Source of the DNA: Bartonella bacilliformis KC583
GTDB taxonomy: Bacteria; Pseudomonadota; Alphaproteobacteria; Rhizobiales; Rhizobiaceae
Direction: 5' to 3'
Length of the DNA: 64,000 nt
Assembly: GCF_000015445.1 (NCBI RefSeq)
Contig: NC_008783.1
Span: 1,115,001-1,179,000 of the forward strand
In this document: positions 28,225 through 37,968 of the stretch, one piece after another
How positions within the stretch are numbered: position 1 is the stretch's first letter
Layout: each line of letters begins with the position of its first letter
Notes under the pieces: generated by a model
Seen by the model: only the letters and a program-made list of their open reading frames with translations
The model's database searches: none
Told to the model about the DNA's origin: nothing
Program-made: the position numbers and the translations under genes

Positions 28225-31200
28225 CTAGAAGCGGTAGCGTAGACCTCCTGAAACACTCGTTCCAGTGAAACCAAAAGTGCCAAGTTTGTGCTTATAGACC
28301 AAATCTCCGTAGACCATCACAGCTGAAGTTAATTGAGCATTAACTCCAAAACCTCCTTCGATTGCAGAACCGAAAGCACCTAAACGGAATGCATCATGAA
28401 TGTACATAAACTGATCTCTTCCATAACTACTCGTGAGATGAGCTCTTCCGTAGAAGGAAACAAAATGACCTTTTTGCAAAGTTGCCATCGTTTTTCCGAA
28501 ACGCCCACCAACACGCATTGTAAATTGATCTGGACGGTCAAATTGAACATTCAAACCATCAACATCAACAGCTTCACTGAAGGAAACAGATTGATAAATC
28601 AGCTGAACCTGTGGCTCAAGGACAAGCCCTTTATAGTTCGTGACAAAAGCCTTCCCTGTTGTCAAAGAAGCACTCAACGGTTGACCACGTAAATTAACCG
28701 TTACGCCACGTTCAGCTGTCAAAACATCACCTGCTAAAAACCCATACGAGAAAGTACCATTTGCATAAAAACCGTTATCATGTTGCACACGTCCATAAGC
28801 GGTCAGAGACCATTTATCCAATGTGCTTTTTAGGCCTTTTGCAACTTGTCTAGGTTGCAAAGACAAATGTCCAAAATTCCCCATAACCCCAAAGAACATG
28901 TTGCTGTGCTTGTTTTCTACTGTTTTCAGCAAAGCACTTCCTTGCACACCCTGATACCCAACATCTGCTCCATAACCATACTCATTTTCAGTTAGGTTAG
29001 AAGTATAGCGATGACTTCCATCATAACCTTGTATAGAAATTTTATTTGAAAGATCACCAGCATCAACCTGCATCGTCTCCAACAGCTTGTTTTGATAATC
29101 AATATCCATCAAATCAGTATGGAAAAAGGCATTCGGCAACACTAAATAGACCGGAACTTGCGGAGCAACAGCTCTGAAAGCACGACCATGTCTTCCGTAC
29201 AGAGAGTCTTCATCTTCTCCAAACTCGTCCCAATCCAACTCTTCTCCATTTTCTCCAAACATAACTTCTTGTAAGCGGAAATCCCAGAAATTATCACCAT
29301 TTCCTGAAACAAATCTTTGTCTTTTCACAGACTTTTCTTTTTTCGTATCAGAATGATTTGGTCCATAAGCTTTTAAACGATATTGATAAGGCAACCCACC
29401 AAGCGTGATATAACCACTCTCCAATTCGAATGAATCCTTGTACGCTTCACCAGAAACCTGAATAAGTGAAATACCTTTCTTCTTTCCGTCATTCTTAGTT
29501 ACCGGCTTTTTATCATTAACGTCTAAATGCCCATTCACATGAACTTTAGTAGTGCGTCCAGCAACAGATCCTTCTATCAAAACACGATCAGTCTTTTGAT
29601 TATCAAGCTGGCCTTTCTCATCTACATAGGCATTAAGATAAAGATGCGCGCCACCACTCACGTAGTAAGCAATATCGCCACGTGCAGCTCCTGGCTTACC
29701 AATACGAAGTGTTTGATACTTTTGTGGGGCTACACTTTGAGATGCAAAAGAAATACTACTACGATCAAGGTGAATGAATGAAATACTTGAATCTGGAAGA
29801 CCTGCATCTCTAGGTTTTTTAGAATCTGAACCATTCAACATTTCATATTGGTTTTTTGTTAAAGTCCATTTTGAGTTATTACTCAAATAAAACCCAACAT
29901 TAGAATTATCATTAATACGCGTACCACCTATTAAGGAAGAATTATCAGCGACAATGATTATTTCATCTTTACCTTCTTTAGTTTCTAACAATAAACTACC
30001 AGAAATCTCCGTTCCTTGTGATAATTGAATATAAGCACGCCCATGATCACTATAGATAGCTGCACTATCTGGAACTTTAAGAGTTGTCTCTTGTAAAGAA
30101 ACAAAAGATGTTCCGAGAGCGACTCTTTCCCTTATAGGGCTTTCTGCTAGCCATACTTGTTTTGTATGTTCTGGCAATAGTGTAGAGCCCATAACATATA
30201 TACCATAAGACGCGCCACCATTCACCAACAATTCCGAGCGACCGACATTAATGCCAAGACTCTTAGGAAGATTAAGGCCATAATTATTATCTGAACGATC
30301 AAAGTCAGAATCATTTGTAATATACAACCCATGATGATGAGTAACATCAATTTTACTGTCACTGAGAGTGATCAAACCAGTTTTATTTGCATTAAAAGCT
30401 GCACCAAACACCATATCCATTACCTTTTCACCAGTGCCAGTAATAGAAACATCTTTGGCAGCAAAAGAGGCATCTCTTAAAGAAATCCCATGATTGGAAA
30501 AATTAAGACTTCCACCAAACATCTCAGCTTTTCCACCTTTACCCATTATAAAACCTGCTGAATCTCCTATGGTTACCACTTCTGTATTCTTTAGAGTTAC
30601 AGCCCCTCCTTCGTTTATAATCCCAGTAATCGCAGTAATTTTTCCATCTGTCATCTCAATGTTGGCTTCTTTACCGTCAGCACGAAGACCTGTATGCACA
30701 CCTTCAAGTGTCGTGTTATTCAAACGAACTACTCCTTTGTCTTTAGCATGTACACCCACGCGACGACCTACATTTTCTACTGTAGTTTCTACAGATTCGG
30801 TTAAGTGAGCAACAATTTTTACGCCATCCGCTTCAATTATACCGCTATTTTCTGATTTCATGACAGCAGAACCATCCCCTTCACCCAACACAGCAATTTT
30901 AACATTCTTCAAAGTAATCTTTGCTTCTTCACTCGCTAAAGAACCTATATTGCCCTGGCTCCATACCTTTATAGAATCTCCTACACCATCTAATTTGATG
31001 TTCCCCTTATGTGACGCTATAACTGCTACCTCTTTCGCAGTAATCAATCCCTTCGTCATTTTAATAGTGGCCCCCTCACCATCAGCAAAAAGCCCATCTG
31101 ATCCTCTACTTATCACTTTTACATCACCTAATAATTCGATACTCCCCATATCCGCATTAACTGCTGTCTTTTGTGCATCAATCGATCCCCCTGTCATTTT

Positions 31201-31806
31201 AATAGTGGCTCCCTCACCTTCAGCCCAAAGCCCATCTAATCCTTTACTTATCACTTTTACATCACTTAACAATTCGATACTCCCCCTATCCGATGCCCTA
31301 ACTGCTGTATTTTGTGCATTAATCGATCCCCCTGTCATTTTAATAGTAGCTTCCTCACCTTCAGCCCAAAGCCCATCTGATTTTTGACTGATCACTTCCA
31401 AATCACCTAATAATTCGATACTCCCCTTATCCGATGCATTAACTGCTGTATACCTTGCAGTAACTGATCCCTTTATCATTTCAATAGTGGCTCCCTTTTC
31501 AGCCACAAGCCCATCTGATCTTCTACTTCTCACTGTTACATCACTTAATAATTTGACACTCCCCCTATCCGATGCCCTAACTGCTACCCCTTTCGCAGTA
31601 ATCAATCCCTTCGTCATTTCAATAGTGGCTCCCTCTTCAGCCCAAAGCCCATCTGATTCTTGACTGATCACTTCTAAATCACCTAATAATTTGATACTCC
31701 CCTCATTCGATGCTTTAACTGCTGTTTTTCTTACAGTGATCGATCCATTCATCATTTCAATGGATGCACTTTTATTAGCTACAAGCCCTTCTGCAGTATC
31801 CTTCAC
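28225..31806 (-). CDS. Autotransporter, C-terminal fragment: repeat passenger plus beta-barrel
   Basis: The 1193-residue fragment is continuous with the upstream fragment at 31935-33845 except for a one-base frame change at an A7 run (31944-31950 on the plus strand). The open frame continues upstream of this nominal GTG start through the gap into that run. It carries five to six passenger repeats of about 46 residues (SDGLWAEGEGATIKMTGGSI...), a beta-helix region, a linker (about residues 700-860), and a type V autotransporter beta-barrel. The barrel ends GGLRYRF with the terminal phenylalanine needed for outer-membrane insertion. Without restored frame it has no signal peptide and could not be exported. 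A terminator follows. Confidence 0.85.
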   Translation of the reverse strand: MKDTAEGLVANKSASIEMMNGSITVRKTAVKASNEGSIKLLGDLEVISQESDGLWAEEGATIEMTKGLITAKGVAVRASDRGSVKLLSDVTVRSRRSDGLVAEKGATIEMIKGSVTARYTAVNASDKGSIELLGDLEVISQKSDGLWAEGEEATIKMTGGSINAQNTAVRASDRGSIELLSDVKVISKGLDGLWAEGEGATIKMTGGSIDAQKTAVNADMGSIELLGDVKVISRGSDGLFADGEGATIKMTKGLITAKEVAVIASHKGNIKLDGVGDSIKVWSQGNIGSLASEEAKITLKNVKIAVLGEGDGSAVMKSENSGIIEADGVKIVAHLTESVETTVENVGRRVGVHAKDKGVVRLNNTTLEGVHTGLRADGKEANIEMTDGKITAITGIINEGGAVTLKNTEVVTIGDSAGFIMGKGGKAEMFGGSLNFSNHGISLRDASFAAKDVSITGTGEKVMDMVFGAAFNANKTGLITLSDSKIDVTHHHGLYITNDSDFDRSDNNYGLNLPKSLGINVGRSELLVNGGASYGIYVMGSTLLPEHTKQVWLAESPIRERVALGTSFVSLQETTLKVPDSAAIYSDHGRAYIQLSQGTEISGSLLLETKEGKDEIIIVADNSSLIGGTRINDNSNVGFYLSNNSKWTLTKNQYEMLNGSDSKKPRDAGLPDSSISFIHLDRSSISFASQSVAPQKYQTLRIGKPGAARGDIAYYVSGGAHLYLNAYVDEKGQLDNQKTDRVLIEGSVAGRTTKVHVNGHLDVNDKKPVTKNDGKKKGISLIQVSGEAYKDSFELESGYITLGGLPYQYRLKAYGPNHSDTKKEKSVKRQRFVSGNGDNFWDFRLQEVMFGENGEELDWDEFGEDEDSLYGRHGRAFRAVAPQVPVYLVLPNAFFHTDLMDIDYQNKLLETMQVDAGDLSNKISIQGYDGSHRYTSNLTENEYGYGADVGYQGVQGSALLKTVENKHSNMFFGVMGNFGHLSLQPRQVAKGLKSTLDKWSLTAYGRVQHDNGFYANGTFSYGFLAGDVLTAERGVTVNLRGQPLSASLTTGKAFVTNYKGLVLEPQVQLIYQSVSFSEAVDVDGLNVQFDRPDQFTMRVGGRFGKTMATLQKGHFVSFYGRAHLTSSYGRDQFMYIHDAFRLGAFGSAIEGGFGVNAQLTSAVMVYGDLVYKHKLGTFGFTGTSVSGGLRYRF

Positions 31807-31830
31807 TTCTACATCACCTAATAAGCTGAT
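31050..31830 (-). repeat. About six ~138-bp coding repeats in the autotransporter passenger
   Basis: Blocks containing the plus-strand word AGCCCATCTGAT recur at about 31092, 31229 (variant), 31371, 31509 and 31647, about 138 bp apart, encoding a 46-residue beta-helix-like unit. Such repeats favour recombination and length variation of the surface protein. Confidence 0.75.
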
Positions 31831-31934
31831 GTACCCATTATCTGAGGCTTTAACGGCTACAACATTTGAGGCTTTAACAACCTCCTCACTCTTCTTACCT
31901 TGAGCCCCCGCTTCATTAAGACTCCTAGCTAATA

Positions 31935-33845
31935 CTAATGCACTTTTTTTACACTTTTCGCAGTGATCACCCCCCCTACCATTTCAATAGTGGCTCCATT
32001 ACCTGCAGCCATAAGCCCATATGATTCTCTTGATTCTCTACCGTTCACTTCTCCACTGTTCACTGTTACATCACTTGATAATTTGATAGCCCCATTCAAT
32101 GCCTGAACTGCTACTTTTTTCGCAGTGATCGATCCCCCTGCCATTTCAATAGTGGCTTTATCACCATTAACCACAAGCCCCTTTGCTTCTGTACTCTTCA
32201 CGTGTACACCCTTTGATAATCTGATCTGCCCATCACTTGAGGCCTCAACAGCTACGCTTCCGCCTTCAACCTCCCCACCTTTCATATCAATCATTCCATA
32301 CTTAGCGTAAAGTCCTTGTTCACTACCGCCGCCTTTACTTTTCACTGTTACCTCGTTTAATAAAACACTAACGTCCTTATTGCCTCTTGTTTTCTTTTCC
32401 ACTCTAACTGCTGTCTTAAACGCACTAACTTCCCCATTTGTCATTACAATTCTTCCCTGCTCAACCCAAAGCCCTGCTGATTGTTCACTTGTTACGTTAA
32501 CACCATGTAATGTGATCTCTCCATCCTCTAGCTGAACAGCTCTCCCTCCTTTTGAATCAATCAATCCCCCTTCCATATAAAAGCTCCCCCCCGCTTTAAC
32601 ACGAACCACTTGTTTTTTAGCAATGTTTTTTAATGCCACACCTGATAAGTTGACACTTCCCTGCCCCGATAGCAAAATAGTATCTTCACTGTTCGAGGTA
32701 ACAGATCCGGAATTCATCGTAACTTTTGATTCTCTACCCAGAACAAAAATTCCAGTTTTGGCCGTAATTTCTGTCCTTGACAGATGAGCATCCCCTCCAT
32801 TGTCCACCTTAAGAGCTACATCGAGTGCTACAATTTCTCCCCCCTCCACTCTTGCTGACGAACCATCTTGAATCACAATCCCATATTTTGGATTATTTTG
32901 GGATGAGACAGTTAATTTTCCAGTCCGGACTTGTTGATTTAGGAGCGTTTTTTGACCTATGATGACATTTTTTAATCTGAGAATTCCTTTTTCTTCTTGA
33001 TTGTTATTTACCTTGAAAGCTGTTTCTGTCCCATGAAAAATTGAATCACTTACCTCAACGCTTGCTCCTTCAGCTAGAATCCCATTTACCCCTCTAATTT
33101 CACTAAATCCATTTAAAATAACTTTTGAGCTTTTTTTTGCATGAACTACCGTGTCTGTTGCAATAAGTTTGTTGTCTGTTGCAATAAGTTTGTTGCTGTT
33201 TTTGTTGCCGTTTAGAGTAACTATCGCTCCATCACTAGCTACAACCACTTTTCTTCCTCTAATTTCATCAAATTCATTTAAAATAACTCTTGATTCTTTC
33301 CCTGCATGAACCGCCGTTTGTGTCGCATTAAGTTGTTTGCCGCTTAGAGTAATTGTCCCTCCCTTATCAGCGCGAATACCGTCTTGTACGTTAAATATCT
33401 TTACATTACGACCCCATATATTCCCTCGCTCTTTAACAGCATACAAAGCAAGTGAACTTACTGATGAATTTTGGATATCTTTACCATCGATACTAACGTT
33501 GTGTATTTGTACATCTGCATCCTGCTCTGAAACTACAGCAACTTGCTTTCCTTTAATTTCTCCTTTTCCGACAATATTAAATTTATCATTCCTGTTAATA
33601 CGGGAACTTTCTATTTTCATTTGTTGCCTACACGCAACGTAATATTTTTTTCCTCTAATTAATCCATAATCATCATTATAATCACAGCTTTCAGAAGCCC
33701 TAGCTGACGCATTCCAACGATTTTGAATTATCATTGCAGCTAGATCTTGCAAAAAATAAAAAACAAACACAGAAAGAATAAATAAAAAAGAAGAAAAACA
33801 TGAACTAATAGAATTCCGCAACTTCTGGGCCATCATTGTCACCAT
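31935..33845 (-). CDS. Autotransporter, N-terminal fragment: signal and beta-helical passenger
   Basis: The 636-residue fragment begins MVTMMAQKLRNSISSCFSS followed by a long hydrophobic stretch (FLFILSVFVFYFLQDLAAM), a signal sequence. A passenger with pectin-lyase-like repeats follows (GGxIxAxxxAVxA...KLSSDVTVNS). It stops at TAG (31935) right after an A7 run. Moving to the -1 frame there continues directly into the repeat passenger and barrel of the downstream fragment, giving a protein of about 1870 residues. AAAGG sits 6 nt before the ATG at 33845. A 21-bp perfect in-frame duplication (33159-33200) lies inside. Confidence 0.85.
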   Translation of the reverse strand: MVTMMAQKLRNSISSCFSSFLFILSVFVFYFLQDLAAMIIQNRWNASARASESCDYNDDYGLIRGKKYYVACRQQMKIESSRINRNDKFNIVGKGEIKGKQVAVVSEQDADVQIHNVSIDGKDIQNSSVSSLALYAVKERGNIWGRNVKIFNVQDGIRADKGGTITLSGKQLNATQTAVHAGKESRVILNEFDEIRGRKVVVASDGAIVTLNGNKNSNKLIATDNKLIATDTVVHAKKSSKVILNGFSEIRGVNGILAEGASVEVSDSIFHGTETAFKVNNNQEEKGILRLKNVIIGQKTLLNQQVRTGKLTVSSQNNPKYGIVIQDGSSARVEGGEIVALDVALKVDNGGDAHLSRTEITAKTGIFVLGRESKVTMNSGSVTSNSEDTILLSGQGSVNLSGVALKNIAKKQVVRVKAGGSFYMEGGLIDSKGGRAVQLEDGEITLHGVNVTSEQSAGLWVEQGRIVMTNGEVSAFKTAVRVEKKTRGNKDVSVLLNEVTVKSKGGGSEQGLYAKYGMIDMKGGEVEGGSVAVEASSDGQIRLSKGVHVKSTEAKGLVVNGDKATIEMAGGSITAKKVAVQALNGAIKLSSDVTVNSGEVNGRESRESYGLMAAGNGATIEMVGGVITAKSVKKVH

Positions 33846-35046
33846 ACAAAACCTTTCAAAAAATACTCATAAAAAATACTTGAAATACAATGAATTCCAC
33901 ATACAAATTTAGATTTGCGCGTATTTATAATAAAATTATGGCAAAAAAAGCTACAAATCGATAAAAACATTTTATTATCAATTTATTGGCTACAAAAGAT
34001 AATAAGTAATTGAAAAACAATAATAAATTAAAGAGTTGTATATTATGAACGAAAAGCGATAAACACAAATTATTCTTAAAATAGTACCAAAAAAGGACAA
34101 ATTATCGCAATTAAGTGCTCTATATATTGAAGATAAGCTCCTCAATTCCTTCGAAGAATAATCAAATAATTAAGATAGGCCTTTATTCTATCTATAATAT
34201 CAATCTTCCCATTCTTCTTATAATCTCATGACTCACATTCAAAGCACTAATATTCCTACCTTTAGCCATATTTGCTTTGTTAACTGAACAGATTCTCACA
34301 CACTGGTTGCCTCAATCTACAGAGAACGCAAATTTATAGTTTATAGAAAATACGTGAAATCAATTTGCCAGTTATTTTATTATTTGCCCAATTCTTTTCA
34401 TGATTGCTTCCATCCGCACCCAATTTCCTTGCTTATGTCTTTATAAGCTAAATGTCTGAAAATAATCATTCATTTTTAGCTTATGAAAAGAACATACATA
34501 AATATTATTGCGGCATGATCTTTTATGTCTGGATGTAAAGCGATCATCAATCTCGCCGCATTTCATAATGGAGTTTGAAAAGCTTTCCTCTATCCTGCCA
34601 TTTTGTCATAGACTGAAATGAGCCACCTTATGTGACATAATCCCTGATTAGAGGCGTATGGTTCACTTTGTTTCTTATAATATAAGAATGAATGACATTG
34701 ATTTATACCAAAAATCGATTTTGTTTTTATATAATGTCTCTAAATAATCAATTTCCGCACACACATTGTATTATATTATGTCAATATTATCACAAAGATA
34801 GGCATTATAAAAACGCATCGATAAAATGATACCGTAGTTTCACTCTTGTCGTGTTACAAATTGATTTTACCCAAAATAGAACCAGAAAGTATAGGATAAA
34901 TATAAATCTAAATTTTGTCACATTGATATAATAGCTGTGTTATTCTTATTTAAGACAAGAGTGTAATTTTTAAGCGAATAACAAATTCTATTAACTATTC
35001 TCTTTATGACATATTTTCAGTGATATTTTTGAATAAAAGGATTAAA
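33846..35046. other. 1.2-kb divergent intergenic region, no gene seen
   Basis: It lies between the autotransporter and the iron-uptake operon. It is AT-rich with many short stop-interrupted frames. I looked for an Irr-type box or a Fur-type palindrome before the iron operon and found no convincing one. Confidence 0.5.
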
Positions 35047-35970
35047 ATGATGATTACCAAATATATCAAATGGGTGGCTTCTATCTTAGCTGCGGTAATA
35101 AGCTTGGTAACCATTTCATTAGCAGATATAACCGTTGATCATACTTCAGGGAAAACTTCTGTTCCCCTTTATCCAAAAAAGATTGTAGTTTATGATCTCG
35201 CATCCCTTGATAATATGGTTCGTCTTGGTGTCGACGCCACTTTCGGTGTGATTGATGGGAAAAAACCTACATACCTCGAATATTTTAATGGAGCAGAATA
35301 CGAAAAAATGGGAACACGCACGGATCCCAATTTTGAGAAAATTGCTTCATTCAGGCCTGATCTTATCCTGGTTTCTTCACGAGTGCGGTCTAAATATGAG
35401 GATTTTTCCCAAATTGCCCCAACGCTTGATATGACAGTAAGATACTCAACCATCCTTAAAGATATTGAACGCAATCTTACTATACTTGGGCAAATTTTTG
35501 GCAAAGAAAAAGAAGCTAAACAAGAAATTGCCACACTTCATGATGCTTTAGCTAAAGTGCGCAAAAAAACACAAGGAAAAGGAAAGGCACTAGTCATCAT
35601 GACCAGTGGTGGTAAAATAAGCGCCTTTGCTCCTGGAGGACGCTTTGATCTTCTCCACTCTAGCTTTGGGATCCCCACTGTAACAGATAAAATATCTCAA
35701 GAAAGACATGGCCAGCTTATTTCCCCTGAATTCATTTTTAAACACAACCCTGATTGGTTATTGGTTGTTGACCGGGATGCTGCAATCGGACAAGAAGGAA
35801 AATCAGCAGCAGAGTTGCTTGACCACAAACTAATTCACCGCACAAAAGCTTGGGAAAAAGGCCAGATCATTTATCTTGATCCCCAGAGCTGGTATTTAGC
35901 AAGCGGAAACCTCACTGGGCTTCATAACACAATAAAACAAATCGGTGATGCTTTTGAAAATAGCAAATAA
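35047..35970 (+). CDS. Iron-siderophore ABC importer, periplasmic binding protein (FatB/CeuE type)
   Basis: The 307-residue class III binding protein has a signal peptide (IKWVASILAAVISLVTISLA) followed by TVDHTSGKTSVPLYPKKIVVYDLASLDNMVRLG. FEKIASFRPDLILVSSRVRSKYEDF is the usual inter-lobe segment, and DPQSWYLASGNLTG lies near the end. ATG 35047 has AAAGG 6 nt upstream and is preferred to the in-frame GTG at 35020. First gene of a four-gene import operon. A catecholate- or anguibactin-like ligand is possible; not determinable. Confidence 0.85.
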   Translation: MMITKYIKWVASILAAVISLVTISLADITVDHTSGKTSVPLYPKKIVVYDLASLDNMVRLGVDATFGVIDGKKPTYLEYFNGAEYEKMGTRTDPNFEKIASFRPDLILVSSRVRSKYEDFSQIAPTLDMTVRYSTILKDIERNLTILGQIFGKEKEAKQEIATLHDALAKVRKKTQGKGKALVIMTSGGKISAFAPGGRFDLLHSSFGIPTVTDKISQERHGQLISPEFIFKHNPDWLLVVDRDAAIGQEGKSAAELLDHKLIHRTKAWEKGQIIYLDPQSWYLASGNLTGLHNTIKQIGDAFENSK

Positions 35971-36009
35971 GCGCATAAATGACTTGCTTTCTATAAAATA
36001 AAATTTAAG

Positions 36010-36050
36010 AACAGAGGAAGTTTGGTAAAACAACCTCTGTTATTTTTTTC
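36010..36050 (+). terminator. Hairpin plus T run between binding-protein and permease genes
   Basis: AACAGAGG and CCTCTGTT form an 8-bp perfect stem followed by ATTTTTTTC, 40 bp after the binding protein stop and just before the permease ribosome binding site. A partial terminator would give more binding protein than membrane components, a known arrangement in ABC import operons. Confidence 0.7.
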
Positions 36051-36068
36051 TCGTAGGAATTATTGAGC

Positions 36069-37025
36069 GTGAAAAATTACTGGATAGCCATAATAGCTAT
36101 TATTCTGCTTTCCATTCTCAGTATTTTTGTTGGTTATTCTGATGTAACGCTCTCCAACCTACTTTTAAAAGATTCTACTGCGTGGCTCCTTTTTTGGCAA
36201 ACACGCCTACCACGCACTGCTGCAGCACTCTTATCAGGGATGGCACTTGCACTTTCAGGAATGATTATGCAAATGCTTGTGCGCAATCGCTTTGTTGAAC
36301 CTTCAACAACCGGAACTGTTGAATCTGCATCGCTTGGCCTACTTTTGATTATGATGTTCGCCCCTGGCATGCCCGTTCTTGGGAAAATGGCCATTGCTAC
36401 CATTTTTGCTATGGCAGGCTCATTGCTTTTTATATTTTTATTATATCAAATCCCTTTAAAATCTACCCTTATTGTGCCACTTACAGGCATCATGCTTGGA
36501 TATGTGATTAGCGCCCTAACAAATACCATCGCTGATTATGAGACGCTTCTTCCCTCTCTTCAAGCTTATTTATTTGGTAGTTTTGCAATGGTTCTTGAAG
36601 GACGATACGAACTCTTATGGCTGTCTCTCCCTGTGTGTATTCTTGCTTATTGTTTTGCTGACCGCTTCACAGTTGCTAGCCTTGGAGAAGATTTGACAAA
36701 CAATCTTGGCCTAAATTACCGTAGCGTTATGTTTTTGGGTCTCTTTATTATTGCATTAATCACTGCCCTTGTGGTCTGTACAGTCGGTCGCATTGCTTTT
36801 GTTGGGCTTATTATTCCAAATCTTGTATCAAACATCATGGGCGACAATATGCGTTACAGTGCCCCCTGGATAGCAATAAGTGGTGCAGGATTGGTATTAA
36901 TCTGTGATATTTTAGGACGAATATTGCATCATGGTGCTGAAATCCCTATTGGAACTATGATGGGTGTTATTGGTAGCTTTATTTTTATCATGCTTCTTTT
37001 ACGTTGGAGAAAACGTCTTGGATAA
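36069..37025 (+). CDS. Iron-siderophore ABC importer permease, first subunit (FecCD family)
   Basis: The 318-residue protein is a multi-helix FecCD permease with LPRTAAALLSGMALALSGMIMQMLVRNRFVEPSTTG near the N-terminus and GLIIPNLVSNIMGDNMRYSAP near the C-terminus. I take GTG 36069 (AGGAA 9 nt upstream) rather than TTG 36063. It overlaps the next permease by 8 bp. Confidence 0.85.
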   Translation: MKNYWIAIIAIILLSILSIFVGYSDVTLSNLLLKDSTAWLLFWQTRLPRTAAALLSGMALALSGMIMQMLVRNRFVEPSTTGTVESASLGLLLIMMFAPGMPVLGKMAIATIFAMAGSLLFIFLLYQIPLKSTLIVPLTGIMLGYVISALTNTIADYETLLPSLQAYLFGSFAMVLEGRYELLWLSLPVCILAYCFADRFTVASLGEDLTNNLGLNYRSVMFLGLFIIALITALVVCTVGRIAFVGLIIPNLVSNIMGDNMRYSAPWIAISGAGLVLICDILGRILHHGAEIPIGTMMGVIGSFIFIMLLLRWRKRLG

Positions 37026-37968
37026 GCAAAAGACGACCCCTCTCATACTTATAACACTTATTTTCAGTGCTTGTGCTGTCATCAGCCTTTATATGACGTG
37101 GAATATAAATATTTATACCTGGTCATTACGTTTAACAAAACTGATCTCTCTCCTTCTTATTTCTTATACAATTGCTGTTTCTACTGTCTTATTTCAAACA
37201 ATCATCAATAACCGACTGCTGACCCCCTCTATTATGGGGTTTGATCAACTTTATATCTTAATCAAAACTGTACTTATTTATTATCTAGGCTCTCTTTCTC
37301 TACCCTTTTTGAGTAAAGAAGGACAATTTCTTCTTGAAGCTCTTATCTTAATTATTTTTTCAATAATTCTCTTTCGCTGTTTTTTTTCAGGAAGCTTTAA
37401 AGGACTTCACTTTACCCTTTTAATTGGTGTAATTTTAGGCGGTTTTTTTTTCAGTTTGCGCATGTTTATGCAGTTACAACTGGATCCAGATCAAATGATG
37501 ACTTTAGCAAACGTCATGTTTGCAAATTTTAATACATTTAATTCATCATTAATCGGCATTGCTACAGTCCTTGTTCTGATTATTAGTGTGATGAATTGGC
37601 GTTTATATCATATGCTTGACATTCTCGCACTCGGCAATGAATTTGCTCTTAATCTTGGTGTTGATTATAAAAAAAGTGCTATAACTATTCTCATTTCCGT
37701 TTCTATTCTTGTATCCATTTCAACATCACTTGTCGGGCCTATCACCTTTTTCGGACTGCTTGTTGCCAACCTTGCTTATAATATCTCACCACAAGCAAAA
37801 CACAGTGTTATTATACCAATCGCGGTATTACTGGCTATCATCTGTTTAGTTGGTGGGCAGTTTATTTTAGAGCAAATTTTCAATATGGCAGGACGTTTGA
37901 GCTTCATCATGGAATTTTGTGGTGGCATTGTCTTCCTGACTTTGTTGATGAAGGGACGACTAAAATGA
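37018..37968 (+). CDS. Iron-siderophore ABC importer permease, second subunit (FecCD family)
   Basis: The 316-residue FecCD permease forms the heterodimeric channel with the preceding gene product. Conserved blocks are QTIINNRLLTPSIMGFDQLYI, LGVDYKKSAI, and SLVGPITFFGLLVANLAY. TTG 37018, with GGAGA 7 nt upstream and an 8-bp overlap with the previous gene, is the probable start; the frame is open further upstream but inside the first permease. It overlaps the ATPase gene by 4 bp (ATGA). Confidence 0.82.
   Translation: MDKQKTTPLILITLIFSACAVISLYMTWNINIYTWSLRLTKLISLLLISYTIAVSTVLFQTIINNRLLTPSIMGFDQLYILIKTVLIYYLGSLSLPFLSKEGQFLLEALILIIFSIILFRCFFSGSFKGLHFTLLIGVILGGFFFSLRMFMQLQLDPDQMMTLANVMFANFNTFNSSLIGIATVLVLIISVMNWRLYHMLDILALGNEFALNLGVDYKKSAITILISVSILVSISTSLVGPITFFGLLVANLAYNISPQAKHSVIIPIAVLLAIICLVGGQFILEQIFNMAGRLSFIMEFCGGIVFLTLLMKGRLK

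Noticed and set aside
30860..31387. 175-codon plus-strand ORF across the autotransporter repeats
   Set aside because: Antisense shadow created by the periodic 138-bp repeats; the Ser/Pro-rich translation mirrors the repeat pattern of the real gene.
34700..35046. Irr or Fur box before the iron-import operon
   Set aside because: Looked for TTTAGAA-N-TTCTAAA-like and Fur-type palindromes; found only generic AT-rich sequence.
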